Below are positions 1 through 6,318 of a stretch of 7,474 bases of DNA, in pieces. A program made the position numbers and the translations under genes. Each line of letters begins with the position of its first letter. Position 1 is the first letter of the stretch. A model generated the notes under the pieces. The model worked only from the letters and a program-made list of their open reading frames with translations, searched no databases and was not told the origin of the DNA. Origin of the DNA: Dehalococcoidia bacterium. GTDB taxonomy: Bacteria; Chloroflexota; Dehalococcoidia; Lucifugimonadales; JAGWBF01. The DNA lies in assembly GCA_021296015.1 (NCBI GenBank), contig JAGWBG010000063.1, positions 1 through 7,474 on the forward strand, given 5' to 3'.

Positions 1-182
1 CCCAACCCCTCGCGCACCGCTGCCAGGTCTACCTCGCTGAACTCGCCGCCCCCTTCGATTCCTGCCACGATGAGAATGGCAGGGTCGCCGGGAATAATGC
101 GCATAATCAGGAAGACTAGCACAGTAACCAGGAACATGGTGGGGATAAAGAGGAAGACCCTCTTGGCGACGTATACGTGCAC
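1..182 (-). CDS. ABC transporter permease, DppB/OppB type (N-terminal part only)
   Basis: This is the first 60 codons of an inner-membrane permease subunit of a peptide/nickel-type ABC importer; the gene continues off the left edge. Seen: the reading begins MHVYVAKRVFLFIPT, followed by one strong membrane segment (about residues 9-30), then the motif MRIIPGDPA at about 27-35. Known: a short basic start, a first helix and R-x-I-P-G-D-P are the hallmark of DppB/OppB-family permease N-termini. The GTG start at 182 is chosen because AGAGG lies 6 nt upstream and the protein then begins at the usual family position; no ATG gives a better fit. It lies 185 bp downstream of the solute-binding protein on the same strand, the usual order for these importers. 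The family is clear; the substrate is unknown. Confidence 0.85.
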   Translation of the reverse strand, partial: MHVYVAKRVFLFIPTMFLVTVLVFLIMRIIPGDPAILIVAGIEGGGEFSEVDLAAVREGL

Positions 183-269
183 TCTATCCCTCTTAGAGCG
201 TGTGCGAAAATCCCGTGGTCGCCTCTCTGTCAAAGGGGCTGGAAGCGGTCATATAACCCTCCCTGATCC

Positions 270-284
270 CCCCTTGGCAAGGGG
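270..284. repeat. Short palindrome CCCCTT-ggc-AAGGGG
   Basis: A 6-bp perfect inverted repeat with a 3-nt loop sits in the gap between the binding-protein and permease genes. Its G/C-rich look is typical of small dispersed intergenic repeats, but only this copy is in the window. It could also be a secondary RNA hairpin within the operon transcript. No function is assigned. Confidence 0.35.
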
Positions 285-317
285 AGCAACCTTCACACGT
301 TTTTCCAGATTTATTAG

Positions 318-350
318 AGGTGGGCTTGGGCCAGGGACCCGAGCCCACCT
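318..350 (-). promoter_or_regulatory. Intercistronic stem-loop after the binding-protein gene
   Basis: Seen: a 13-bp stem (318-330 paired with 338-350, one G-T pair) with a 7-nt loop, starting 18 nt past the stop codon of the solute-binding protein. In the direction of transcription it is followed by CTAATAAATC, not by a U-run, so it is a poor intrinsic terminator. Known: in ABC importer operons, hairpins here protect the 3' end of the binding-protein message or attenuate read-through, so that far more binding protein than permease is made. That role is inferred for this element. Confidence 0.55.
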
Positions 351-367
351 GCAATTACACAGCGCGG

Positions 368-2212
368 CTACTCCAGCCACAGGTGCTCCCACTTGTTAAT
401 GGTTTGTGAGGTGTCTGATATAACGTAAGCTCCGGCCTCTGTTCTGATTCTATTATTCACGAATGTTCCGGAGGTCTGCCAGTTGGTCGTTACATACGGG
501 TCCTCCACCTCAAACAGGAACTCCTCCATGTTTCGCAGTATCTGTATTCTCTTCTCTACATCCTGCTCCCAGGCCTGCTGTTCCAGCATCTCCAGGAACA
601 CGGGGTTCTTCCACCGGGTAAAGTTCCTGGTTCCAGGCCCATATATGGCGACCACCCAGTCGTCGGGGTCGGCAATGTTGACCGCGTATCCCAAGTTCGC
701 TAGGTCAAAGTCTCCGGCCACCATGCGCCCAATTGCCGTGGGTGTATCCACCACCTCCACTTCTATGTCAAGCCCCAAGTTCCTCCTCATCTGCTGCGCC
801 CACAATTCGGTCAAGTCGGACCAGTCTCCTATGGTCGAGGCCAATACGACCCTCTTGCCCAGGGTGGAAGGCGGATCGTATCCCTCGGCCTTTAGCAGAG
901 CGATGGCATCATCTATATCTTGTTGTTTTGTCCTGGGACTCGGTGGGTCTTGCCACCCTCCGTAGCCCGGCCGCACCACCAGTTCATCCAGGGTGCTGCC
1001 ATAAAAGGACTCGGGCGCGAAAGGAGCGCCTATGGGCTTCTGTCCCTGCCCAAAGGCTTCACGTATCTCCCACAGGTCGGTGGCCAACCTGAGGGCCTTT
1101 ATTATGTTCAGGTTACTCCACGGCTCTTTCTCCACGTTGCCGAAGAAATGCTGTCCCCCGGCATTTCTCCGCCAGAACACGGTGTACCGGTCCTTAAGCT
1201 CCTCTCCCAGCTTCACCGTAGCCTCTATGGACAGGCTCCCACCGATGTGGACTCTCCCTGTCGAGTAAGCCGCAGCAATGGTGCCCGGGTCCCTTATGAA
1301 GAAGGACTCTATAGTGTCGAAGTAGGGTCGCCCTTCCTTGAAGTAGTCAGGGTTCTTTTTGTGCTTCCAGACATCGCCCCGCCGGAACTTGTCCGGAAGG
1401 TACGGGCCGCTGCCGTTTGCGTTTTCCCACAGCTTCAGATCAACTCCTGCGTCAAGGGTGTGCTTGGGGAGTACCTTCATGTTGTCTACTGCAAGGAAAT
1501 TGAGGAATGACGCCGAGGGAAACTTGAGGTTTACCCTTACGGTGCTGCCGTCTATAACCTCGGCACACTCAGTAGAAGGTCTCAGTAGGCCTGTCCTGGG
1601 CCTGGGCCCTGGCTCAATCATTCGGTTGATGCTGAAAGCCACATCCTCCGTGGTGAGGTCGGTGCCGTCTGCCCACTTCACGCCCTGACGAATTTTGAAG
1701 ATGTAGGTCAAGCCGCCATCCTGCACGTCCCAGCTTTCAGCCAGGTCACCAATCACCTCCGAGGGCTTGATGGGGTTAAACTCCACCACCTGGTTGTAGA
1801 GGGGACTGAATCCCCACTGCGCGCACAGGGTACCCGCCTGGTGGGCGTCCCAGTGCTCCGGAGCACAGGCATTTATATGTCGAAATTCTCCGCCCTGCAC
1901 TCCAACTACCTCAGGGATAGAAGTCGGTTCTGGAGTGGGTGTCGGTGCAACTGGCGTAGGGGTTGGGGGCGCCTGCGCTAGAGGCGTGACCGTTGGTCCG
2001 CCGACCGGCGTTGGCGTCTGCAAACTAGGTGTTGTCGTTGGCGTTTCAGTGGGCTCTGGCATAGGCATCGGAGTGTCAGTAGGCTGAGGTATGGGAGTAT
2101 CTGTGGGGCTCGGTGTTGCTTCATCTCCACCACAGGCGATCGCTATTATCATGAGTAGCATCATTGGGAGAAGAATGATGAAATTGGGTTTTATGAAGTT
2201 ACGGCCCGGCAT
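368..2212 (-). CDS. ABC transporter solute-binding lipoprotein, family 5 (peptide/nickel type)
   Basis: A 614-residue extracytoplasmic binding protein of an ABC importer, complete. Residues 1-27 are a lipoprotein signal: a basic start, a hydrophobic core about 10-26, and Cys27 in the context AIAC as the likely lipidated residue (Ala at -3 is less common than Leu). Residues 31-100 are a low-complexity Pro/Thr-rich tether with repeated TPxPT units. The SBP_bac_5 domain follows from about 107; the family signature lies at about 158-198 (AESWDV, then KIRQGVKWADGTDLTTEDVAF). The length of the domain, about 505 residues, is normal. The ATG at 2212 has GAGAGG about 9 nt upstream. A promoter lies about 70 nt upstream, and a permease gene follows after a stem-loop. 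Ligand is unknown: this family binds peptides, nickel, sugars, opines and others. In Chloroflexota such proteins are numerous, and the tether probably spans the cell envelope (inference). Confidence 0.93.
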   Translation of the reverse strand: MPGRNFIKPNFIILLPMMLLMIIAIACGGDEATPSPTDTPIPQPTDTPMPMPEPTETPTTTPSLQTPTPVGGPTVTPLAQAPPTPTPVAPTPTPEPTSIPEVVGVQGGEFRHINACAPEHWDAHQAGTLCAQWGFSPLYNQVVEFNPIKPSEVIGDLAESWDVQDGGLTYIFKIRQGVKWADGTDLTTEDVAFSINRMIEPGPRPRTGLLRPSTECAEVIDGSTVRVNLKFPSASFLNFLAVDNMKVLPKHTLDAGVDLKLWENANGSGPYLPDKFRRGDVWKHKKNPDYFKEGRPYFDTIESFFIRDPGTIAAAYSTGRVHIGGSLSIEATVKLGEELKDRYTVFWRRNAGGQHFFGNVEKEPWSNLNIIKALRLATDLWEIREAFGQGQKPIGAPFAPESFYGSTLDELVVRPGYGGWQDPPSPRTKQQDIDDAIALLKAEGYDPPSTLGKRVVLASTIGDWSDLTELWAQQMRRNLGLDIEVEVVDTPTAIGRMVAGDFDLANLGYAVNIADPDDWVVAIYGPGTRNFTRWKNPVFLEMLEQQAWEQDVEKRIQILRNMEEFLFEVEDPYVTTNWQTSGTFVNNRIRTEAGAYVISDTSQTINKWEHLWLE

Positions 2213-2279
2213 ACTTGCACCTCTCGTTTCGCTAAAATGCTACGGAGGATTCGAGGGAATAACCCGATTATCCAGCTAG

Positions 2280-2309
2280 AGAATACATAATCATTATCTG
2301 CAATGTCAA
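2280..2309 (-). promoter_or_regulatory. Sigma70-type promoter of the binding-protein operon
   Basis: On the minus strand a perfect -35 TTGACA (2309-2304) is followed after 18 bp by TATTCT (2285-2280), which matches TATAAT at 4 of 6 positions. Transcription would start near 2273, giving a leader of about 60 nt before the ATG at 2212. The position directly in front of a complete transporter operon supports the call; the -10 is imperfect. Confidence 0.55.
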
Positions 2310-2405
2310 TAGATTTCCAGCTCCGTGACGAAAATCACAAAATTTACATGATAAAGATTCGTCTTATATGTAGTGGGGTTACGTCCCAAAGAAAGCTCTG
2401 AAAAA

Positions 2406-2519
2406 CGTCACTCCGGCGCAGGTCGAAGACTCGCTGGGGAGAGCCGGAATCCAGAGATTTGGAGGGTCTGGATACTGGCTTTCGCCAGTATGACGGGTTG
2501 GTGGGTCGCTGTCTTCGAC
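2406..2519. repeat. Nested palindromic intergenic repeat (copy 1)
   Basis: The element is built of nested inverted repeats. A perfect 8-bp hairpin ATACTGGC-TTTC-GCCAGTAT lies at 2472-2491. CCGGAATCCAGA (2444-2455) pairs with TCTGGATACTGG (2467-2478) at 10 of 12 positions. CGTCACTCCGGC (2406-2417) pairs imperfectly with GCCAGTATGACG (2484-2495). GTCGAAGAC (2422-2430) pairs perfectly with GTCTTCGAC (2511-2519). The TGGATnCnGGCTTTCGCCnGnATGACG core is the widespread bacterial intergenic repeat whose chance translations read like VIPAKAGIQ and LDSGFRRND. It has no transposase and is best called a REP/MITE-like element. A relative lies at about 6800-6897. The open frames across this stretch are not genes. 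Confidence 0.75.
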
Positions 2520-2604
2520 TTATTCTGAATCCCACTAACATTCGGATGGGGAACCGCGCAGCCCTCTCCATCTTTATGTGATATTATGGGCTGCTCACCT
2601 AGCC

Positions 2605-2841
2605 TTATCTGGACAGGCCGTGCGCCTCCAGAGTGTCCTGGGTGTGAACCTTTCCGCCAAATCCCGCATAGGTTCCCGAAGAGGTCTGCTTCAACTGAAC
2701 GTCCTCCGAGTTGGGCTGCCAGGCTACGCAGATAACCTCTCCGAAAATCCGCTCTATTCTGCGCCACGAATCTCCGCCGTCCCCGCTGTTCCAAGTGCCC
2801 CTACCCGTGGTGCCAATGGTAATACTGTAATCGTGTGGCAT
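2605..2841 (-). pseudogene. Remnant of a BNR/Asp-box (sialidase-like beta-propeller) protein
   Basis: This 78-codon reading looks like the N-terminus of a multi-blade BNR-repeat protein that has lost the rest. Seen: a textbook Asp-box at residues 18-25 (S-G-D-G-G-D-S-W), then ICVAWQPNSEDV, which fits the usual strand between blades. The next blade should carry G-x-Y-x-S-x-D-G-G-x-T-W, but here reads SGTYAGFGGKVH, with Ser, Asp and Trp gone. The frame then ends after 78 residues, while relatives usually have several hundred. The ATG at 2841 has AGAGGG about 10 nt upstream, so the start itself may be original. The repeat at 2406-2519 lies just downstream, where the missing part would be. A genuine small protein cannot be excluded, but decay is the simpler reading. 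Confidence 0.5.
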
Positions 2842-2908
2842 TAGCGGCAGCCCTCTTCCCTTTCAGGACATCCTTATCGTGATCGCTATGGTGATATGAT
2901 AGCTTAAA

Positions 2909-2923
2909 GGCAACATGATTGCC
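2909..2923. repeat. Short palindrome GGCAA-catga-TTGCC
   Basis: A 5-bp perfect inverted repeat with a 5-nt centre lies about 40 bp before the promoter at 2963 and 70 bp from the start of the BNR remnant. It could be an operator half-site pair or chance. Otherwise the stretch 2842-2960 shows no gene. Confidence 0.2.
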
Positions 2924-2962
2924 ATCAGCCGCCAATCTTGGTTTGGAAAACAAAAAGCTGAG

Positions 2963-2991
2963 TTGACAGGCATCCGAACTTCAAGAATACT
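2963..2991 (+). promoter_or_regulatory. Sigma70-type promoter for the ABM/hydrolase unit
   Basis: A perfect TTGACA at 2963-2968 is followed after 17 bp by AATACT (2986-2991), a 4 of 6 match to TATAAT; TACTAT at 2988 with a 19-bp spacer is an alternative. Transcription would start near 2998, leaving a leader of about 90 nt. It is the only good plus-strand promoter seen ahead of the two genes. Confidence 0.45.
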
Positions 2992-3086
2992 ATGTGCCGA
3001 CCCGATTCTGGACCGTCCGGAGACCCCAGTCCAGCCCAAGCGGAAAACTCAGACCACATAATATTGGGTGGAGGTATGAAAATCCC

Positions 3087-3437
3087 ATGATTGCACAGAT
3101 TGTAGAGCACTGGATTAGCCCCGACGCAATGGAGCAGGGCGAAATGCTGTACCGTGACAACGGTGCGGCTATGAAGAAGGCGCCAGGCTTCGTCATGCGT
3201 ATGGTGTGGGTATCCAAGACCGACCCGCATAAAATCACCACAGTAAGCATCTGGCGCGACGAGGAATCGCAGCAAAACTGGAACCAGAAGAACACTGGAC
3301 ACATACACGACGAGTTCGGCGTGCCGCCCAGGGTCCCGCCGGGCACTGAGTACTACGAAAAGTACAGGGACCTACCCAGTCCCCTGGCGCGGGATGCCGC
3401 GGTTGAGGACTACGACGTGATTGAAGCCAGCCTGTGA
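3087..3437 (+). CDS. ABM-like dimeric alpha/beta-barrel protein (hypothetical)
   Basis: A 116-residue cytoplasmic protein with the layout of the antibiotic-biosynthesis-monooxygenase-like (dimeric alpha+beta barrel) family. Seen: a first strand IAQIVEHW (2-9), a helix with MEQGEMLYRDNGAAMKKAPGF (15-35), a strand VMRMVWV (36-42), then KITTVSIWRDEESQQNW (49-65), where the strand-then-Trp pattern is typical. Residues 77-116 form a charged tail (VPPRVPPGTEYYEKYRDLP) beyond the usual ~95-residue domain. The frame is open upstream to 2994, but the ATG at 3087 is preferred: GGAGG ends 12 nt before it and the domain begins at once. A competing ATG at 3076 reads only four codons and ends in ATGA across the true start. 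The members range from quinol oxygenases to heme-degrading enzymes and stress proteins, so the activity is unknown. It is probably co-transcribed with the hydrolase 65 bp downstream. Confidence 0.7.
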   Translation: MIAQIVEHWISPDAMEQGEMLYRDNGAAMKKAPGFVMRMVWVSKTDPHKITTVSIWRDEESQQNWNQKNTGHIHDEFGVPPRVPPGTEYYEKYRDLPSPLARDAAVEDYDVIEASL

Positions 3438-3502
3438 CACCGAGCACGACTACTGTTGGTCCTCAGTGCGCCGGGTCAAGTTTCACGAACGGGAAGTGAG
3501 TC

Positions 3503-4285
3503 ATGCCTCTAGCAAGTGTCAACGGGACGGAAATCTATTACGAGGTCCACGGTAGTGGCCCCCCTATAGTCCTGGCTCACGGAATCGGTGGAAACCATGC
3601 CATCTGGTGGCAGCAGGTCCCCTATCTATCTGAGTGGTACACGGTTGTGACCTTCGACCATCGTGGCTTTGGAAGGTCAAAGGAGATTCCAGAGGCCCCC
3701 CACCGCAAGGACTACGTAGATGATTTGCTCGGCCTCTTGGACCATCTGGAGATCAAGCAGGCTGCGTTAATAGGTCAGTCCATGGGTGGGACATCCTGCC
3801 TCGCGATGACGGGGTGGCACTCGGAGCGTGTGGCGGCCCTGGTTATGTCGGACACAATTGGCATGATGGACCACCCTGACGTACAACCCACCCCCGACTG
3901 GCTTAAAGTGGGAGAAGGGTTGAGCCAGGCTGACCGTGCACTGTCCAGGACCTTCCAGGAACGGAACCCGGCCCTCACCGAGCTATTTCTTCAGGTGAAC
4001 AGCTTCAATAAAGCTAATCGGCACACGGTTAGGGTCGAGGGCTACAAGGGACCGACCCCGGAGGAGGTCGCAAGATCTGGGGTGCCGGTGCTCTTCATCT
4101 TGGGCACCGATGACCGGATAGTAGACGCTGATGCCCTGCGTAGGGCGCACAAGCTCGTGACAGGTTCTAAACTGGTGGAGATGCGCGGTCCTGGGCACTC
4201 GGTAAATTGGGAGCAACCGGAGGTTTGGAACTTCGTGGTGCGTAGCTTTCTGCCAGAGGTGGGGTACAGTGCCAAAGCGACCTAG
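3503..4285 (+). CDS. Alpha/beta hydrolase
   Basis: A complete 260-residue cytoplasmic alpha/beta-fold hydrolase. Seen: the oxyanion-hole motif HGIGG at 26-30, the strand-turn FDHRGFGRS at 51-59, the nucleophile elbow GQSMGG (Ser93), the acid in ILGTDDRIV (Asp204, or Asp203), and the catalytic histidine in GPGHSVNWEQP (His232). The spacing and length are normal for single-domain members (esterases, lactonases such as 3-oxoadipate enol-lactonase, C-C bond hydrolases). The lid region, about 120-185, is the part that sets substrate and is not diagnostic here. The ATG has a modest ribosome site (GGGAAGTGAG) a few bases upstream. It follows the ABM-like gene by 65 bp and faces a Rieske oxygenase operon, so a role in oxidative catabolism is plausible. 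The fold is certain, the substrate unknown. Confidence 0.93.
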   Translation: MPLASVNGTEIYYEVHGSGPPIVLAHGIGGNHAIWWQQVPYLSEWYTVVTFDHRGFGRSKEIPEAPHRKDYVDDLLGLLDHLEIKQAALIGQSMGGTSCLAMTGWHSERVAALVMSDTIGMMDHPDVQPTPDWLKVGEGLSQADRALSRTFQERNPALTELFLQVNSFNKANRHTVRVEGYKGPTPEEVARSGVPVLFILGTDDRIVDADALRRAHKLVTGSKLVEMRGPGHSVNWEQPEVWNFVVRSFLPEVGYSAKAT

Positions 4286-4309
4286 CATCGACTCTGAACT
4301 ATAGGGAGG

Positions 4310-4357
4310 CCACCGCAGGAGGCGACGAGCGGAATCGCTGAAGGACTGCTGAGGTGG
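4310..4357 (+). terminator. Possible hairpin between convergent genes
   Basis: Downstream of the hydrolase, CCACCGCAG (4310-4318) can pair with CTGC and GGTGG (4346-4349, 4353-4357) with a 3-nt bulge, and the inner AGCG-GAAT-CGCT (4328-4339) forms a small tip. It lacks a U-run on either strand, so it is at best a weak terminator between convergent units. A short 9-nt direct repeat, ATGTCGGCA, follows at 4368 and 4380. Confidence 0.25.
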
Positions 4358-4396
4358 GGTCTGGAGAATGTCGGCATCCATGTCGGCAATCGGGCA

Positions 4397-4492
4397 CTAG
4401 CGCCTACTAAAGAAATCAATCAGACACACCACCGTCACGGCGATGGCAATAAAGCCGAATATTCCGAGTAGGATGATGCCCTCGTAGTACAT
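4397..4492 (-). CDS. 31-residue single-pass membrane peptide
   Basis: The reading starts MYYEGIILLGIFGF, continues IAIAVTVVCL and ends in IDFFSRR. It is almost entirely one membrane helix (about residues 5-25) with an acidic residue before it and Ser-Arg-Arg after it, so the C-terminus should stay in the cytoplasm. The ATG at 4492 lies only 4 nt after the stop of the upstream small membrane protein, with AAGG just before it; this spacing suggests translational coupling. No known family is recognised. Small hydrophobic peptides of this kind are often accessory subunits of membrane complexes, but that is inference. The main alternative is chance, although hydrophobicity, coupling and topology all agree. 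Confidence 0.5.
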   Translation of the reverse strand: MYYEGIILLGIFGFIAIAVTVVCLIDFFSRR

Positions 4493-4496
4493 TGCC

Positions 4497-4832
4497 TTAA
4501 GGCTCTTCTCGCTCAAAAGATTCTCCTTGTTCCGCCTCCATTACGCCTCCTTCACCCCAATCGCAGTCACCCCACATGAGTTTGGCGGCGAGTATCAGGA
4601 TGTACAGATTTCGTCGGCTACCCATGGTCAACGCTCGCCATGGATAGTTCTTCCTCCAGCGTTCTGCGTCACGAGCTGCATGCCGGACTGACCATTCCTT
4701 CTGCCCTGGGGACCTAGGGCGCTCGAACCATTCCAGAACCGCTCCGATGATTATCACCAGCAGGGCAAATATCATCGGCACGGCTATCACGCCGACGGGC
4801 AACACTAGCACCCACGAATTGAAATCCAGCAC
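4497..4832 (-). CDS. Hypothetical small membrane protein
   Basis: A protein of about 111 residues with one strong membrane helix (VLVLPVGVIAVPMIFALLV and on to VLEWF) near its N-terminus, followed by a basic segment (ERPRSPGQKEWSVRHAARDAERWRKNYPWR), a shorter hydrophobic stretch (LYILILAAKLMWG), and an acidic tail. No family is recognised. The start is uncertain. The frame is open to a TTG at 4907 (136 residues), but that start has no ribosome site, and its first 25 codons run through the CRISPR-repeat-like palindrome, so a GTG at 4832 is preferred. It lies about 100 bp behind the Rieske oxygenase gene on the same strand and is 4 nt from the next small membrane gene. It may be a membrane partner of that operon (inference). 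Confidence 0.55.
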   Translation of the reverse strand: MLDFNSWVLVLPVGVIAVPMIFALLVIIIGAVLEWFERPRSPGQKEWSVRHAARDAERWRKNYPWRALTMGSRRNLYILILAAKLMWGDCDWGEGGVMEAEQGESFEREEP

Positions 4833-4848
4833 TGCGGTCTCAGAAGGT

Positions 4849-4877
4849 GGACTATCCCCGCACGTGCGGGGGAGCCC
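4849..4877 (-). repeat. Solitary 29-bp element resembling a type I-E CRISPR repeat
   Basis: On the minus strand it reads GGGCTCCCC, then CGCACGTGCGGGG, then ATAGTCC. The core CCCCGCACGTGCGGGG (4856-4871) is a perfect 16-bp palindrome. The total size (29 bp), the CTCCCC before the palindrome and the GGGGATnnTCC after it match the general form of type I-E repeats, whose chance translation often reads PRTCGDSP, as this one does in the frame open to the TTG at 4907. No second copy lies at a 60-bp interval on either side, so it is not an array. It may be a stray repeat, an operator, or a hairpin in the operon mRNA. Confidence 0.4.
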
Positions 4878-4932
4878 GAATACGATACTCACCAGCCCAG
4901 ACTTCAAACTATGGTAGCGTTGAAATAGGGAG

Positions 4933-6225
4933 CTAGCGGTCAGGTATGAGCCTGTGGCTCCCGCCTCCTTCGATAATCTGGGTGGCCACGCGCTGTCCGG
5001 TCTCTCTCAGCAGACGCTCGTCCTCCTCTTCGGTTGGCGCGGGAGGAATATGTATCACAGTGTTGCTGCCATAGGTGGGAACGATGGTGTACGGTTCCCT
5101 TACGATGCCAGGCGGGTCCTCTCCCCGCTGTACCGCTCTTATGCCCTCTCGTATCAGGTTTCGGAGCATGATGACACCCTTATCGGTGGATACCAGTCGC
5201 TCCATTGCGTGGATTGCAATGGGGCGTTGCGACACCTGGGCATCGTAGTCAGAAGGGATACGCTGCCTCAACTCGTAAGGCCGGTTTCCGTCCTGACCGT
5301 AAATCTCGGGCTGGAACCGCTCCACAGTGTCCGGAATCAGGACCAAATCTATTCTCAGTGTATGCTCGTCATCAATCGGCACTAGCCAACCCGCGCCAGA
5401 CACGAAATCCGGCTCATGTACCTCTTTACCGTCCTCTTTACCCGAGGGAACGTGCATATTAGTCGGAAGGACGGATTCTCCCAGGCGTACCCACACATTG
5501 TCATTGACCCGCCTGGTGACAATGTAAACCATACCAAAGGGGGTGTCTGCCCAGTCCATTACGCCGAAGTCAGCGAATGCGGGGCTAAAACCACTGTAAC
5601 CACCCACGCCATTCTGGGCCTCATGGTCATGGAGGATAGCTGCATGGGCAGGGTCCATGTTGTTATCCTTTGCCTGAGGCCAGTTGCAGGGCCAGACGTT
5701 CACTGTGGGGATGGCGGGCTGGTATCCCGGCAGGTGGAAGTTAGCGGAGTCAGGGAACTCAGGCTTCTTGTTCGGCGGCCCCATGTAAGCGAATACCAGG
5801 CCATATTTCTCAACAACCGGATAGGCCCCCTGGTAGAGGCGGTCCTTCAGATTACCCTCTACTCCGGGCATCTTCAGGATTTTCCCGTCTACGTCGAAGA
5901 CCCAGCCATGGTAGCAACACCGGATACCTCTTTCCTCAATCAAGCCAAACTCCAGGGAGGCAGCCCTGTGAGCACAGTGAAGCTCCAGAAGCCCCACCGC
6001 GCCTGACCCGTCTCGGAAAACCACAAGGTCTTCTCCCAAGATGCGAATGGCTTTGGGCAAGCCCTTCAGGTCATCGGATACGGCTACCGGGTGCCAGAAG
6101 CGTCGCATGTATTCCCCGCACGGGGTGCCCGGCCCTACGCGAGTAAGCTCTTCATCCTCCTTGAGCACCTCGCGATGATAGTAGGCCCCGTAAGGTTCGT
6201 CCAGAAAATGCGTCTTATTAGTCAT
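4933..6225 (-). CDS. Rieske non-heme iron oxygenase, alpha subunit (phthalate-dioxygenase type)
   Basis: A complete 430-residue ring-hydroxylating or demethylating oxygenase; it takes electrons from a separate reductase and uses O2 to oxidise an aromatic or similar small molecule. Seen: the Rieske [2Fe-2S] ligands C84-A-H86 and C103-x2-H106 (16 residues between the pairs), with YHGW after the second pair. The catalytic motif D187-N-N-M-D191-P-A-H194-A-A-I-L-H199 supplies two iron-binding histidines and the Asp that bridges to the neighbouring Rieske centre. Length and the opening GTPCGEYMRRFWHPVA match the phthalate 4,5-dioxygenase/vanillate demethylase group rather than the two-subunit naphthalene type. 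The first Rieske motif is CAHR rather than the usual CPHR. The ATG at 6225 has TAGGAG 5 nt upstream. No reductase gene is in the window. The gene lies 93 bp after tmRNA on the same strand. The substrate is unknown. Confidence 0.94.
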   Translation of the reverse strand: MTNKTHFLDEPYGAYYHREVLKEDEELTRVGPGTPCGEYMRRFWHPVAVSDDLKGLPKAIRILGEDLVVFRDGSGAVGLLELHCAHRAASLEFGLIEERGIRCCYHGWVFDVDGKILKMPGVEGNLKDRLYQGAYPVVEKYGLVFAYMGPPNKKPEFPDSANFHLPGYQPAIPTVNVWPCNWPQAKDNNMDPAHAAILHDHEAQNGVGGYSGFSPAFADFGVMDWADTPFGMVYIVTRRVNDNVWVRLGESVLPTNMHVPSGKEDGKEVHEPDFVSGAGWLVPIDDEHTLRIDLVLIPDTVERFQPEIYGQDGNRPYELRQRIPSDYDAQVSQRPIAIHAMERLVSTDKGVIMLRNLIREGIRAVQRGEDPPGIVREPYTIVPTYGSNTVIHIPPAPTEEEDERLLRETGQRVATQIIEGGGSHRLIPDR

Positions 6226-6318
6226 GCCATCTCCTACCCGTAGTTAGGATTGCGCATTACTTTACGTCGAGGATGGCCCGGTAGCGGAGGTTGACACGAA
6301 TAGTACAGAGGGTGTTTT

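Noticed and set aside
70..399. Plus-strand frame at the left end
   Set aside because: The opposite strand encodes a convincing permease N-terminus, a hairpin and the end of the binding protein.
920..1510. 196-codon plus-strand frame
   Set aside because: It is antisense to the solute-binding protein; codon-pattern shadow.
2344..2794. Two minus-strand frames with VILAKASIQ- and LDSGSPQR-like text
   Set aside because: This is the chance translation of the intergenic repeat at 2406-2519, a well-known source of false genes.
4368..4388. 9-nt direct repeat ATGTCGGCA, twice with a 12-bp period
   Set aside because: Too short and only two units; probably chance.
4849..4877. A CRISPR array
   Set aside because: Only one repeat-like unit is present; no second copy occurs at the spacing expected for spacers of about 32 bp.
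4954..6006. Long plus-strand frames opposite the Rieske gene
   Set aside because: They lie antisense to a gene with clear cofactor-binding motifs and have no recognisable domain.
6226..6318. A dedicated promoter for the Rieske gene
   Set aside because: Only weak boxes (TCGACG, then TAACTA after 18 bp) that would start transcription next to the ribosome site; read-through from tmRNA or an undetected promoter is equally likely.
6226..6318. An intrinsic terminator after tmRNA
   Set aside because: No stem followed by a U-run was found downstream of the CCA end.
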